Shown piece after piece: positions 33,340 through 42,523 of a stretch of DNA of 64,000 bases (within the stretch, counting starts at the first letter, position 1; every line of letters begins with the position of its first letter). Source of the stretch: CAVQCJ01 sp963711005 (lineage in GTDB: Bacteria; Actinomycetota; Actinomycetes; Prado026); assembly GCA_963711005.1 (NCBI GenBank), contig CAVQCJ010000002.1:682001-746000 (forward strand), in the 5' to 3' direction. A program made the position numbers and the translations under genes. The notes under the pieces were generated by a model. It was not told where the DNA came from. It was given only the letters and a program-made list of their open reading frames with translations, and ran no database searches.

Positions 33340-34144
33340 TCAGCCCTCGGTGGTCTCCTCGGCCGTCCCGGCCGGGGAGACGGGCTCCTCGGTCGCGACG
33401 TCCTCGGCCGTGACGTGCTCGGACTGGGTGTCCTCGGACGGGATGTCTTCGGACGGCGACTCCTGGGACTGCGCTGCCTCCGTGGCGACCGCCTCGTCCT
33501 GGACCTCAGGTGCCTCGTCCTCGTGCTCGGCGGCCGCTGGGGCCGCGTCTTCCTCCTGGGCGGCCGGGGCCGCGTCGTCGACCGGCTGCGGTGCGGGCGT
33601 GCCGGCGCCGCCGCGCAGGACCGAGGGGTCCTGCTCGGCCTTCTGCCGCAGCGCCTCGATGAGCCGCGCGGTCTGGGACAGCGGGGCCGCGAACAGCGAC
33701 ACCGCACCGGACAGCGACGCCTTCATCGCGCCCGCGAGCTTGGCGAGCAGGACCTCGCGGGACTCGAGGTCCGCGAGCTTCCTGATCTCGTCCGGGGTCA
33801 GGGACCGGCCGTCCATGACCCCGCCCTTGATCACGAGCAGGGGGTTCGCCTTGGCGAAGTCCCGCAGGCCCTTGGCGGCCTCGACCGGGTCCCCGCTGAC
33901 GAACGCGATCGCCGAGGGACCGGCGAGCAGGTCGTCCAGGCCCGAGACCGACGCCTCGCGGGCGGCGATCTTGGTCAGCGTGTTCTTCACGACGGCGTAC
34001 GTGACGTTCTCGACCGAGCGAGCGCCGCAGCTCCTTGAGCTGGGCGACGGTGAGCCCGCGGTACTCGGTCAGCACGACGGCGGACGAGCTGCGGAACCCC
34101 TCCGCCAGCTCGGCGACGGCTGCTGCCTTGTCCGGCCTCGCCAT
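33340..34144 (-). CDS. rplJ: 50S ribosomal protein L10 with acidic tail (one frameshift)
   Basis: L10 anchors L7/L12 dimers to the ribosome. ATG at 34144 gives MARPDKAAAVAELAEGFRSS and LTEYRGLTVAQLKELRRSLG. One extra base at about 34015 breaks the frame before ENVTYAVVKNTLTKIA. The rest includes the L12-binding helix (SQTARLIEALRQKAEQD). The last about 80 residues are an acidic Ala/Glu/Asp/Ser tail (EDEAPEVQDEA, SEDIPSEDTQSE). Corrected length is 267 residues against the usual 165-180, so the tail is the odd feature. It lies 77 bases upstream of rplL. Confidence 0.93.
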
Positions 34145-34330
34145 GGGTGTCCTTCCGATCGGCGCCGGCGCCCCCTCGATGGGGGTCGGGGCCCGGAACG
34201 ACAGACGCCCCGGCGCAGGGCGCACGGGGCGGCTCGCCCTGGACGACGGGGCGGTTCGACTCGCTCGCCTGCGTGGGCCGCCCGCGTGCGCGGGACCTTC
34301 GACCACCCCGGAGGGTGGCGACCGACGGTC
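34145..34330 (-). promoter_or_regulatory. probable L10 leader (autoregulatory mRNA structure)
   Basis: The untranslated region before rplJ contains nested complementary segments: a CGCAGG/CCTGCG pair (34269-34274 with 34214-34219) enclosing a GGGCG/CGCCC hairpin (about 34227-34239), and a CCCCC-ATCGA-GGGGG hairpin (34171-34185) close to the rplJ start. This position is where the L10 leader, bound by L10-L12 to repress rplJL, is known in many bacteria. The pairing is seen in sequence; the assignment is inference. Confidence 0.45.
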
Positions 34331-34398
34331 TGTGGCTTGGGTGAGGGTACGGGTGCGCCCGGGCCACGGCCAAATCGGCGCCGGGCGACCCGCTCGGG

Positions 34399-35118
34399 TC
34401 AGCCTTGCTCGGCCTCGTCGGAGAGCAGGTTGCGGGTGCGGTTCGGGTCGACCGGGATGCCCGGGCCCATCGTCGTGGTCACGACGATCTTCTTGACGTA
34501 GCGGCCCTTGGAGGCGGACGGCTTGAGGCGGAGCACCTCGTCGAGGGCCGCCGCGTAGTTCTCGACCAGCTGGTCGTCGCCGAACGACGCCTTGCCGATG
34601 ACGAAGTGCAGGTTCGCGTGCCGGTCGACCCGGAACTCGATCTTGCCGCCCTTGATCTCCGAGACCGCCTTCGCGACGTCGGCGGTGACCGTCCCGGTCT
34701 TCGGGTTGGGCATCAGGCCGCGCGGGCCGAGCACCCGGCCGAGCCGGCCGACCTTGCCCATGAGGTCCGGCGTGGAGACGACGGCGTCGAAGTCCAGCCG
34801 CCCGCCCTCGACCTCGGCGATGAGCTCGTCGGACCCGACGATGTCGGCGCCGGCGGCCTTGGCCTCCTCGGCCCGCTCGCCGGTGGCGAAGACCAGGACC
34901 CGGGCGGTCTTGCCGGTGCCGTGCGGGAGGTTGACGGTGCCGCGGACCATCTGGTCGGCCTTGCGGGGGTCGACGCCCAGGCGCATCGCGACCTCGACGG
35001 TGCCGTCGTACTTCGTGGTGCTGGTCTCCTTGGCGAGCCGGACGGCCGCCAGCGGGGTGTACAGGGAGTCGTGGTCGATCTTCTCGGCCGCGGCGGTGTA
35101 GGCCTTGCTGCGCTTCAT
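34399..35118 (-). CDS. rplA: 50S ribosomal protein L1
   Basis: L1 forms the mobile stalk at the E site and represses its own operon in other bacteria. The 239-residue protein has MKRSKAYTAAAEKID, VEVAMRLGVDPRKADQMVRGTVNLPHGTGK and the L1 signature DAVVSTPDLMGKVGRLGRVLGPRGLMPNPK. It is 76 bases downstream of rplK and about 250 bases upstream of rplJ. Confidence 0.97.
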   Translation of the reverse strand: MKRSKAYTAAAEKIDHDSLYTPLAAVRLAKETSTTKYDGTVEVAMRLGVDPRKADQMVRGTVNLPHGTGKTARVLVFATGERAEEAKAAGADIVGSDELIAEVEGGRLDFDAVVSTPDLMGKVGRLGRVLGPRGLMPNPKTGTVTADVAKAVSEIKGGKIEFRVDRHANLHFVIGKASFGDDQLVENYAAALDEVLRLKPSASKGRYVKKIVVTTTMGPGIPVDPNRTRNLLSDEAEQG

Positions 35119-35194
35119 GATCTGCTCCTCAGGTTGTTCGGGAGTCGTGGTCCGCGGACCGAAGCCGGCCCTCCCACGCTCGTGCGGTCGATGC

Positions 35195-35625
35195 TCAGTC
35201 AGTGACGGTGATCCCCATGGAGCGGGCGGTGCCGGCGATGATCAGCTCGGCCGCGTCGAGGTCGTTGGCGTTGAGGTCGGTCATCTTGGTCTGGGCGATC
35301 TCGCGGACCTGGGCCCGGGTGATCTTGGCGACCTTGACCTTGTGCGGCTCGGCCGAGCCCTTCTCGACACCGCCGCGGCCAGGATCATCCGCGCGGCCGG
35401 CGGGGTCTTGGTGACGAAGGTGAACGACCGGTCCTCGTACACGGAGATCTCGACCGGGATCACCTGGCCGCGCTGGGCCTCGGTCGCGGCGTTGTAGGCC
35501 TTGCAGAACTCCATGATGTTGACGCCGTGCTGGCCGAGCGCCGGACCGACCGGCGGCGCCGGCGTCGCGGCACCGGCGTTGATCTGGAGCTTGATGATCG
35601 CGGTGAGCTTCTTCTTGGGGGGCAT
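35195..35625 (-). CDS. rplK: 50S ribosomal protein L11 (one frameshift)
   Basis: L11 with 23S rRNA forms the GTPase-associated centre (thiostrepton site). ATG at 35625 gives MPPKKKLTAIIKLQINAGAATPAPPVGPALGQHGVNIMEFCKAYN, and TKTPPAARMILAAA follows. One missing G at about 35374 breaks the frame before GVEKGSAEPHKVKVAKITRAQ. The continuation runs through TDLNANDLDAAELIIAGTARSMG to the stop at 35195. Corrected length is 143 residues, the usual size. Confidence 0.94.
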
Positions 35626-35675
35626 GACCGATCCTCGTCGTTGCTGCGGGGTGCTCTGGGTTCCGGGCTTCGGGG

Positions 35676-36473
35676 CTAGTTCTTCTGGATCTGGGAGAAC
35701 GACAGCTCGACCGGGGTCTCGCGGCCGAAGATCTCGACCAGGCCCTTGATCCGCTGGGTGTCGGCGTTGATCTCGTGGATCGTGGCCTGCAGGCTGGTGA
35801 ACGGTCCGTCGATGACCGTGACCGAGTCGCCGACCTGGAAGTCCAGGACCTTGACCTCGGTCTTCTCGTGCGCCTTCTTCTCCACCGACGGGCCGAGGAT
35901 GTTGACGACCTCGTCGACGGTGAGCGGCGTGGGCTGGTGGGCGTGGCCCACGAAGCCGGTCACGCCGGGGGTGTTGCGCACCGCGCCCCACGACTCGTCG
36001 GTGAGGTCCATCCGGACCAGGACGTAGCCGGGGAACTTGTTGCGGCGGACCAGCTTGCGCTGGCCGTTCTTGATCTCGACGACCTCTTCCTGCGGGACCT
36101 CGACCTGGTAGATGAAGTCCTCCATGTTGAGCGAGGTCGTCCGGCTCTCCACGTTGGCCTTCACCCGGTTCTCGTAGCCGGCGTAGGAGTGCACGACGTA
36201 CCACTCGCCCGGCGCGGCCCGCAGCGTGTCCTTGAACGCCTCGACCGGGTCGGCCTCGGGCTCGGGCTCGGGCTCGGGCTCGGCCTCGGCAGCCTCGGCA
36301 GCATCGGCAGCATCGTCGGCCGGCTCCTCGACCGCGGCCGGCTCGACCGGCGCCTCGACGACGATCGGCTCGGCGGCCCCGTCGGACTCGGCCTGCGCCG
36401 TCGCGTCGTCGACGGGCTCGTCGCCCGGGACGGCGGAGAGCACGACGTCGTCGGAGCGGGTGGACTCGGTCAC
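35676..36473 (-). CDS. nusG: transcription elongation/antitermination factor NusG
   Basis: NusG binds RNA polymerase through its NGN domain and S10 or Rho through its KOW domain. The 265-residue protein has a roughly 85-residue acidic N-terminal extension (Asp/Glu/Ala with an EPEPEPEPE run), then the NGN domain (GEWYVVHSYAGYENRVKANVE, NKFPGYVLVRMDL, NTPGVTGFVG) and the KOW domain (VGDSVTVIDGPFTSLQATIHEI). Acidic N-terminal extensions are usual in actinobacterial NusG. It lies between secE and rplK. Confidence 0.96.
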   Translation of the reverse strand: MTESTRSDDVVLSAVPGDEPVDDATAQAESDGAAEPIVVEAPVEPAAVEEPADDAADAAEAAEAEPEPEPEPEADPVEAFKDTLRAAPGEWYVVHSYAGYENRVKANVESRTTSLNMEDFIYQVEVPQEEVVEIKNGQRKLVRRNKFPGYVLVRMDLTDESWGAVRNTPGVTGFVGHAHQPTPLTVDEVVNILGPSVEKKAHEKTEVKVLDFQVGDSVTVIDGPFTSLQATIHEINADTQRIKGLVEIFGRETPVELSFSQIQKN

Positions 36474-36570
36474 GGCAGGGCACTTCCTCGGGTCTGCTGG
36501 TGGGTCGGTGCGGGTCTGGTGGGTGCTGTCGGGATCGGAGCGCCCGGCTGGGGCGGACCGGCCGGGTGGG

Positions 36571-36852
36571 TCAGCCGGAGCCCCCGAAGATGATGAGGAC
36601 GGCGCGGCCGAACAGGGCGTCCAGCACGGCCACGATCGCGGTGAGGCCGGAGACGAAGAACAGGACGACGATGGTGTAGGTGATCAGCTCGCGCCTGGTC
36701 GGCCAGATCACCTTGCGGAGCTCGGCGACCACCTGGCGGTAGAACAGCCCGATCCGGGCGAAGAGCCCCGGCCGGTCGGCCTTGCCGTCTGGCCCGGACC
36801 GGCCGCGCTCAGGTGTCGCGGTCGAGCCCCGCGTATCGCTCACTCGCCTCAC
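36571..36852 (-). CDS. secE: preprotein translocase subunit SecE
   Basis: Small essential clamp of the SecYEG channel. The 93-residue protein has a polar N-terminus, the conserved amphipathic segment FYRQVVAELRKVIWPTRREL and a single membrane helix (ITYTIVVLFFVSGLTAIVAVLDALF), the one-helix form. ATG at 36852; a GTG three codons later is possible. Between tRNA-Trp and nusG, the canonical arrangement. Confidence 0.95.
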   Translation of the reverse strand: MRRVSDTRGSTATPERGRSGPDGKADRPGLFARIGLFYRQVVAELRKVIWPTRRELITYTIVVLFFVSGLTAIVAVLDALFGRAVLIIFGGSG

Positions 36853-36945
36853 CTGTCCCGGGTCGGCCGTCCCGGCGTCTCCGGGTCGGGTCGTTCGACG
36901 GAATCACACGGAATCACGCAGCACACCCGCACGTCGAGTGCGTCG

Positions 36946-37018
36946 CAGGGCCGGAGGGACTCGAACCCCCAACCACCGGTTTTGGAGACCGGGACTCTAC
37001 CAATTGAGCTACGGCCCT
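36946..37018 (-). tRNA. tRNA-Trp (CCA)
   Basis: 73 bases on the minus strand. Acceptor stem AGGGCCG/CGGCCCT, D arm TAGCTCAATTGGTAGAG, anticodon loop CTCCAAA between CCGGT and ACCGG, T arm GGGGGTTCGAGTCCCTC. It precedes secE, the conserved actinobacterial tRNA-Trp-secE-nusG order. Confidence 0.95.
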
Positions 37019-37103
37019 ACTCGGCGCCGGACGACCCCGAGCCGGGCCCACCCGTGCTGGCGCCGGGCACGCTTACGCAGGGGGCCGAGGCCACCGGGGG
37101 TCG

Positions 37104-37133
37104 AGTGTACGGCCTGCCCGACGGCCGGTCGAA
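37104..37133 (-). promoter_or_regulatory. candidate promoter of tRNA-Trp-secE-nusG
   Basis: On the minus strand TTCGAC (37128-37133), 18 bases, TACACT (37104-37109), ending about 86 bases before the tRNA. The -10 is strong and the -35 partial. It lies in the divergent gap opposite the plus-strand aminotransferase. Confidence 0.5.
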
Positions 37134-37195
37134 CCGTCGCCACGGCGGCGCGAACCCCGTGGCCGCGCGCTGGGGACCGATGGGAGGATGCGTCC

Positions 37196-38456
37196 GTGAG
37201 CGCCCCCACCGCAGCCGACCCCGGCCCGAGCCTGGGCCCCGCCCCGCCGACCCGACGTCGCGTCTCGGCGCGCATCGGCGGCATCGCCGAGTCGGCCACG
37301 CTGGCTGTCGACGCCAAGGCCAAGGCCCTCAAGGCCGCCGGCCGGCCGGTGGTCGTCTTCGGGGCCGGCGAGCCGGACTTCCCCACCCCGGACCCGATCG
37401 TCGAGGCCGCGGTCGGCCGCGTGCCGCGACCCGCGCTGGCACCGCTACACCCCCGCGGGCGGCCTGCCCGAGCTCAAGGCCGCCATCGCCGTCAAGACCC
37501 TGCGGGACAGCGGCTACGCCGTCGACGCCGCGCAGGTGCTGGTGACCAACGGGGGCAAGCAGGCGCTCTACAACGCCTTCGCCACGCTGCTCGACCCGGG
37601 CGACGAGGTCCTGCTGCCGGCGCCGTACTGGACGACGTACCCGGAGTCGATCCGGCTCGCCGGCGGTGTCCCGGTCGAGGTGCCGACCGACGAGACGACA
37701 GGGTTCATGACCTCGGTCGAGCAGCTCGAGCGGTACGTGACCCCGGCGACGAAGATGCTCGTGTTCGTCTCCCCGTCGAACCCGACCGGGGCGGTGTACC
37801 CGCCCGAGCAGGTCGCGACCATCGGGCGCTGGGCGGCCGAGCGCGGGCTGTGGGTGGTCACCGACGAGATCTACGAGCACCTGGTCTACGGCGACGCGCG
37901 GTTCAGCTCGATGCCGACCCTGGTCCCGGAGCTGGCGGACCGGTGCGTCGTGGTCAACGGCGTCGCCAAGACGTACGCCATGACCGGCTGGCGGGTCGGC
38001 TGGCTGATCGGTCCCAAGGACGTCGTCACCGCGGCCGCGAACCTGCAGTCGCACGCGACGTCCAACGTCGCCAACGTCTCGCAGGTGGCCGCGCTGGCCG
38101 CCGTCTCCGGCGACCTGACCGCGGTGGCCGGGATGCGCGCGGCGTTCGACGTCCGGCGCCGGACGATGGTCGCGATGCTCAACGAGGTCGAGGGCTTCAC
38201 CTGCCCGACCCCGGAGGGCGCGTTCTACTGCTTCCCCTCGGTCAAGGCCGCGCTCGGGGTCGAGCTGCGCGGGCAGCGGCCGCAGACGTCCGCCGAGCTG
38301 GCCGCGCTCATCCTGGACGAGGTCGAGGTGGCCGTCGTCCCGGGCGAGGCCTTCGGCGCGCCCGGCTACTTCCGGCTGTCGTACGCCCTCGGCGACGACG
38401 ACCTGGTCGAAGGCGTCAGCCGCATCCAGCGGCTCATGGCCGAGGCGCGGGCCTGA
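37196..38456 (+). CDS. class I aminotransferase, aspartate aminotransferase-like (one frameshift)
   Basis: PLP enzyme of the class I aminotransferases, closest in motif to type Ib aspartate aminotransferases. GTG at 37196 with a GGGAGG ribosome-binding site. Motifs in order: VVVFGAGEPDFPTPDPIVEA, YTPAGGLPELKAAIA, TNGGKQALYNAF, SPSNPTGAVYP, the cofactor-binding lysine in NGVAKTYAMTGWRVGW, and a C-terminal FRLSYALGDDDLVEG. One extra G at about 37412 (GTCGGCCGCG) breaks the frame before AACRDPRWHRYTP. Corrected length 419 residues. Substrate inferred only; it could act on other amino acids. The deaminase gene follows with an overlap. Confidence 0.9.
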
Positions 38457-39470
38457 CCGGCCGCGACCTGCGGGGGCTCCCGAAGGCCCACCTGCACCTG
38501 CACTTCACCGGCGCCATGCGGCGTCCGACCCTGCTCGACCTGGCCGCCGAGCACGGCGTGCGGCTGCCCGAGGCGCTCGCCTCGTACCACCCGTTGCACC
38601 TGAGCCCGGACGAGCGGGGCTGGTTCCGGTTCCAGCGGCTGTACGACACCGCCCGCTCGGTGCTTCAGCGCGAGGACGACGTCCGCCGGCTGCTGCGCGA
38701 GGTGGCCGCCGACGAGCGGGCCGACGGGTCCGGCTGGCTGGAGATCCAGGTCGACCCGAGCGGGTACGCGGGGCTGTTCGGCGGGGTGACGGCCTTCACC
38801 GAGCTCGTGCTCGACGCCGCGGCGGACGCGTCGGCGCACACCGGCGTGGGGATCGGCATCGTGATCGGGGCGAACCGCACCAAGCACCCGCTGGAGGCCC
38901 GCACCCTGGCGCGCCTCGCCGCGCAGTACGCAGGACGCGGGGTCGTCGGCTTCGGCCTGGGCAACGACGAGCGCCGGGGCCGGGCCGAGGACTTCGAGGC
39001 GGCGTTCCGGATCGCCGGCCGAGCCGGTCTGCTCGCGGTGCCGCACGGCGGCGAGCTGGCCGGCTCCGCAGAGCGTCCGCGCCTGCGTCGAGGCGCTCGG
39101 TGCGCACCGGGTCGGGCACGGCATCCGCGCCACCGAGGACCCCCGGGTCGTCGACCTGCTGGGCAGGACCGGGGTGACCTGCGAGGTCTGCCCGGCCTCC
39201 AACCTCGCCCTCGGGATCTACCCGGAAGCGTCCGCGGTGCCGTTGCGCGGCCTGCTCGACGGCGGCGTCCAGGTCGCCCTCGGCGCCGACGACCCGTTGC
39301 TGTTCGGCTCGCGGCTCACCGACCAGTACGTGCTGGCCAGGGACGCGCTCGGGCTCGACGACGCTGCGCTGGCGGGGCTGGCCGCAATGTCGGTCCGGGC
39401 GAGCACGGCACCCGAGCCGGTCAGGGCGCGGCTGCTGGCCGGCATCGAGGCCTGGCTCGCGGCCCCCTGA
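38453..39470 (+). CDS. adenosine deaminase-family protein (one frameshift, unusual start)
   Basis: Metal-dependent hydrolase of the adenosine deaminase family, removing an amino group from adenosine or a related purine. Seen: metal site KAHLHLHFTG, substrate loop GWFRFQRLYDTARSVL, HGGELAG (expected catalytic Glu region), CEVCPASNLALG and LGADDPLLFG. One extra base at about 39065 breaks the frame after HGGELAG. Corrected length 338 residues. No ATG, GTG or TTG precedes the metal-binding motif in frame. The best start is a CTG at 38453 overlapping the aminotransferase stop (CTGA), so either a rare CTG start or a miscalled G. Some family members act on aminodeoxyfutalosine instead. Confidence 0.85.
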
Positions 39471-39500
39471 CGCCGCCGCGGCCCCGCCCGGTCACCGTCG

Positions 39501-41396
39501 TCAGGCGCGCGGCGGTGGGATGCCGCCCGGCGGTGCGGTGCGGAGCAGCCACACCGGGTTGCCGCAGCCGATGACGGTGCCGTCCTTGGCCAGGACCTGG
39601 ACCCGGTAGAACCGCGACGTGGTCGTGTCCACGCTGGTGGTGGCTACCCCGCCGGAGAACGCCGACGGCGCGAGGGTCGTCACGACCGACGTCCCCGGGT
39701 CCTGGGCGCCCGCGTAGTCCACCGGGCCGGACACCAGCTGGACACTGCTCCCGGTGGGCAGGTTGGCCGCCCAGATCGACAGCGACCGGGTGGCCTTGGT
39801 GGCGACCGACACCCCGCCCATGCGGACCGTCCCGTCCACGAGCAGGTCGGTCTCGCCGCCGGGCCACTTGCCCAGGTGTGCGGCGTAGGCCCGGCCGCCG
39901 GACAGCCCGGCCAGGATGTCCGCCTCGGCGCGCGACGCCGCCCACAGACCGGTGAAGAAGCCGTTCTTGAGCGTGTTCCAGTGCAGGCCGCCGTGGTCGT
40001 CGTTGGTGCCGTTGGCGGTCAGGAAGGTGCCGTTGCGGGCGAACGTGTCGAACAGGTCGATGTGGGTCGCCGCGTCGACGTTCCCGCGCAGGAGGTAGCC
40101 CACCTCGAGGATGTCCACGCCGTAGTCGTGCACGCCCTGGAGCTGGGCGAAGACCTGGCGCCGCAAGGTCGTGCGGCCGGCGGCGCTGAGCAGCGGCCCG
40201 GTGTTGAAGCCGAACGGGTGGTTGAGGGAGATCACCCCGTGCCGCGCGTGCACGTCGGCGACGATCGCCTCGAAGAGCTGGTCGGAGCCGGTCGGCAGGT
40301 GCGCGTAGTCCGGGAAGTACTGCGGGATTCCGAACGGGTTCATGTGCGGCAGCGGCTCGCCCACCTCGATGCTGGCGCGAACGGTCAGGTTCGGGAACCG
40401 CGGCTGGTACTGGGCGATCAGCGCCGCCTGGTTCGCGGCGACGGACGCCGGCGCGTTCTGGGTGCGGACGAACGTCACGCCGGCCACCCGGACGTCGGCG
40501 ACCGAGCCCTTCTTCGGGCTCTTGGCCGCGAACGACACGCCGTACATGGCGTTGTCCATCGGGAGCATGGTCGGCCACAGCGCCGCGACGTCGGTCTCCG
40601 GGGACAGGCGCTGGACCGACCCGGCGGCCGGCGTCGACGCGGCGACGACCCCCCGCAGCCCGCCGTTCTCGGTGAACCGCGACGGCGTCGCCACCCCGAA
40701 CCGGTACACCAGCTGGTAGTTGCCGGCCGGCCGGCCGCTCGCTGCCGGGTGGTAGCTCAGGTCGACGACCACCTCGTACGTGGCACCGCCGCTGAGCGCC
40801 GCCGAGGTGACCGTGTGCTGGAGCGTCTGGCCGGCGATCGAGGTGCGCAGCCGGTTGAACGCCAGCGGCTTGGGCTGCAGCGCCAGCGTCACCGCTGCAG
40901 CGGTGGTGGCCGACGAGCTCTCGGCCAGGACGCGGAACCCGCCGCCGCTCGTCGTGGACGCCTGCTGCGCCAAGGCTCCCGTCGTGCTGCGGACCCAGGC
41001 GCTGGGCGGCAGCGCGGTGATGTAGTTGGTGGCGGTCGACCGGAAGTCGTGGTCGGTCATGTAGAGCACGTCCAGCGCGTTGGCCGCAGCCTGGGCGAAC
41101 TGGGCCTCCCAGCTCGCAAGGCCCTCGGACCAGCTGGCGTGGACGTGCATGGCCAGCCGCAGCGCGCTGGTCCCCGTGAACGGGCTGGCCGCCGCCACGC
41201 CGCCGGCCTCCGGCAGCCACAGCGCGCCGGGGGTCAGCAGACCGGCCGCCGCGACGGCGCCGGCGCCGAGGAACTCGCGCCGGGACCACGGCTCGGTCGC
41301 GGCGGCCTCGTCGGCGAATGCGGCGAAGTCGTCGACCGGCGTCCGCGGGTCGTGCGGGCGGCCGTGCGAGTGGTTGTGCGGGTGGTCGTGGTCCAC
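39501..41396 (-). CDS. Tat-exported PHP-domain metal hydrolase-like protein
   Basis: Probably secreted. The 631-residue protein has a twin-arginine signal (WSRREFLGAGAVAAAGLLTPGAL at about residues 36-60) after a His-rich N-terminus (DHDHPHNHSHGRPHD). It then has a PHP (polymerase and histidinol phosphatase)-type fold with LAMHVHASWSEG, YMTDHDFRS, VISLNHPFGFN and NGTNDDHGG as likely metal ligands, and a beta-rich C-terminal domain. GTG at 41396 is preferred because GGGGAGG stands 6 bases upstream; an ATG at 41447 would add 17 residues. Last gene of the minus-strand operon after murB. Substrate unknown; no function is assigned beyond the fold. Confidence 0.75.
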   Translation of the reverse strand: MDHDHPHNHSHGRPHDPRTPVDDFAAFADEAAATEPWSRREFLGAGAVAAAGLLTPGALWLPEAGGVAAASPFTGTSALRLAMHVHASWSEGLASWEAQFAQAAANALDVLYMTDHDFRSTATNYITALPPSAWVRSTTGALAQQASTTSGGGFRVLAESSSATTAAAVTLALQPKPLAFNRLRTSIAGQTLQHTVTSAALSGGATYEVVVDLSYHPAASGRPAGNYQLVYRFGVATPSRFTENGGLRGVVAASTPAAGSVQRLSPETDVAALWPTMLPMDNAMYGVSFAAKSPKKGSVADVRVAGVTFVRTQNAPASVAANQAALIAQYQPRFPNLTVRASIEVGEPLPHMNPFGIPQYFPDYAHLPTGSDQLFEAIVADVHARHGVISLNHPFGFNTGPLLSAAGRTTLRRQVFAQLQGVHDYGVDILEVGYLLRGNVDAATHIDLFDTFARNGTFLTANGTNDDHGGLHWNTLKNGFFTGLWAASRAEADILAGLSGGRAYAAHLGKWPGGETDLLVDGTVRMGGVSVATKATRSLSIWAANLPTGSSVQLVSGPVDYAGAQDPGTSVVTTLAPSAFSGGVATTSVDTTTSRFYRVQVLAKDGTVIGCGNPVWLLRTAPPGGIPPPRA

Positions 41397-41463
41397 GGCA
41401 TCCTCCCCTGCGCATCCCCCTCGCATCCTGACGCAGGAGTCAGCCATCGCACCAGGCTTCGGC

Positions 41464-42513
41464 CTAGGCGTTCGGGATCGCGCACCCCACCAGCACGGGC
41501 TCGGGCGTCAGCGTGATCCCGAAGCGGTCGCGGACGCCGGCGACGATCTCGCCGGCCAGGGCCAGCAGCTCGGCGGTCGACGCTCCGCCGCGGTTCGTCA
41601 GCGCCAGCGTGTGCCGGGTCGAGATGCGGGCGTCGCCGTGGCCGTACCCCTTGCCGAAGCCGGCCTGCTCGATGAGCCATGCGGCCGAGACCTTCACGCG
41701 CCCCGCCGGCGCCGGGTAGCGCGGCGCCTGCGCCGGCAGGGCGGCCAGGACCGGCCCGTCGGCGGGCAGCACCGGGTTGGTGAAGAACGAGCCCGCGCTG
41801 CGCATGTCCGGGTCGGTCGCGACGGGGTCGATCACCATCCCCTTCGCCCGGCGCAGGCCGAGCACGGCGGCGCGGACCTGCTCCGGCGGCGCGCCCGAAC
41901 CGACCGGCACCTCCAGGGTCCTGGCCAGCTCGGCGTACCTGACCGGCTGCGCGCCCTTGGTCAGGTGCAGGGTCACGGCGAGCACGACGAACCGAGGGTC
42001 CGCCTTGAACCGGCTGTCCCGGTAGCCGAACCCGCACTCGCCGGCCGCGAGCTCACCGACCTCGCCGGACCTCCGATCCAGGACCCGCACAGAGCGCACG
42101 ACCGCCGACACCTCCTGGCCGTACGCGCCGACGTTCTGGATCGGGGTGGCGCCGGCCAGGCCGGGGATGCCGGACAGGGCCGCCAGCTCTCCGTAGCCGC
42201 CGTCCACCGTCCCGGCCACCACGTCGTCCCAGGGCTCACCGGCGGCGAGGGTCAGCTCGAGAGCTCCGTCGCCGGACGTGCGCTTGTCTATGCGCCGGGT
42301 GCCGACCCGGACGACGGTGCCGGGGAAGCCCTCGTCGGCCACCACGAGGTTGGAGCCGCCGCCGACCAGCAGCACCGGCGTCCCGGCAGCGTCCAGGGAA
42401 CGGACCAGGTCCACCAGCTCGGCCTCGGTCTGCGGCCGCACGACCTCCCGGGCCGGGCCGCCCAGGTGCAGGGTCGTGAGGTCGGCGAGCCGGCCACCGC
42501 TGGTCTCCTGCAC
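41464..42513 (-). CDS. murB: UDP-N-acetylenolpyruvoylglucosamine reductase
   Basis: FAD- and NADPH-dependent reduction giving UDP-N-acetylmuramate, the second committed step of peptidoglycan synthesis. The 349-residue protein shows TTLHLGGPA, LLVGGGSNLVVADEGFPG (FAD), GIPGLAGATPIQNVGAYGQEV, FGYRDSRFK (catalytic Arg), the proton-donor serine in SAGSFFTNPV, and a C-terminal TNRGGASTAELL with the conserved Glu. GTG at 42513. It lies 10 bases downstream of the glycosyltransferase-like gene. Confidence 0.95.
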   Translation of the reverse strand: MQETSGGRLADLTTLHLGGPAREVVRPQTEAELVDLVRSLDAAGTPVLLVGGGSNLVVADEGFPGTVVRVGTRRIDKRTSGDGALELTLAAGEPWDDVVAGTVDGGYGELAALSGIPGLAGATPIQNVGAYGQEVSAVVRSVRVLDRRSGEVGELAAGECGFGYRDSRFKADPRFVVLAVTLHLTKGAQPVRYAELARTLEVPVGSGAPPEQVRAAVLGLRRAKGMVIDPVATDPDMRSAGSFFTNPVLPADGPVLAALPAQAPRYPAPAGRVKVSAAWLIEQAGFGKGYGHGDARISTRHTLALTNRGGASTAELLALAGEIVAGVRDRFGITLTPEPVLVGCAIPNA

Positions 42514-42523
42514 GGGACCGAGC

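Noticed and set aside
36898..36917. Tandem copies of ACGGAATCAC between tRNA-Trp and secE
   Set aside because: Only two 10-base copies; too little to call an operator or repeat element.
39876..41516. 546-codon plus-strand frame opposite the PHP gene
   Set aside because: Low-complexity Arg/Gly/Val composition; the minus strand has a Tat signal, ribosome-binding site and metal motifs.
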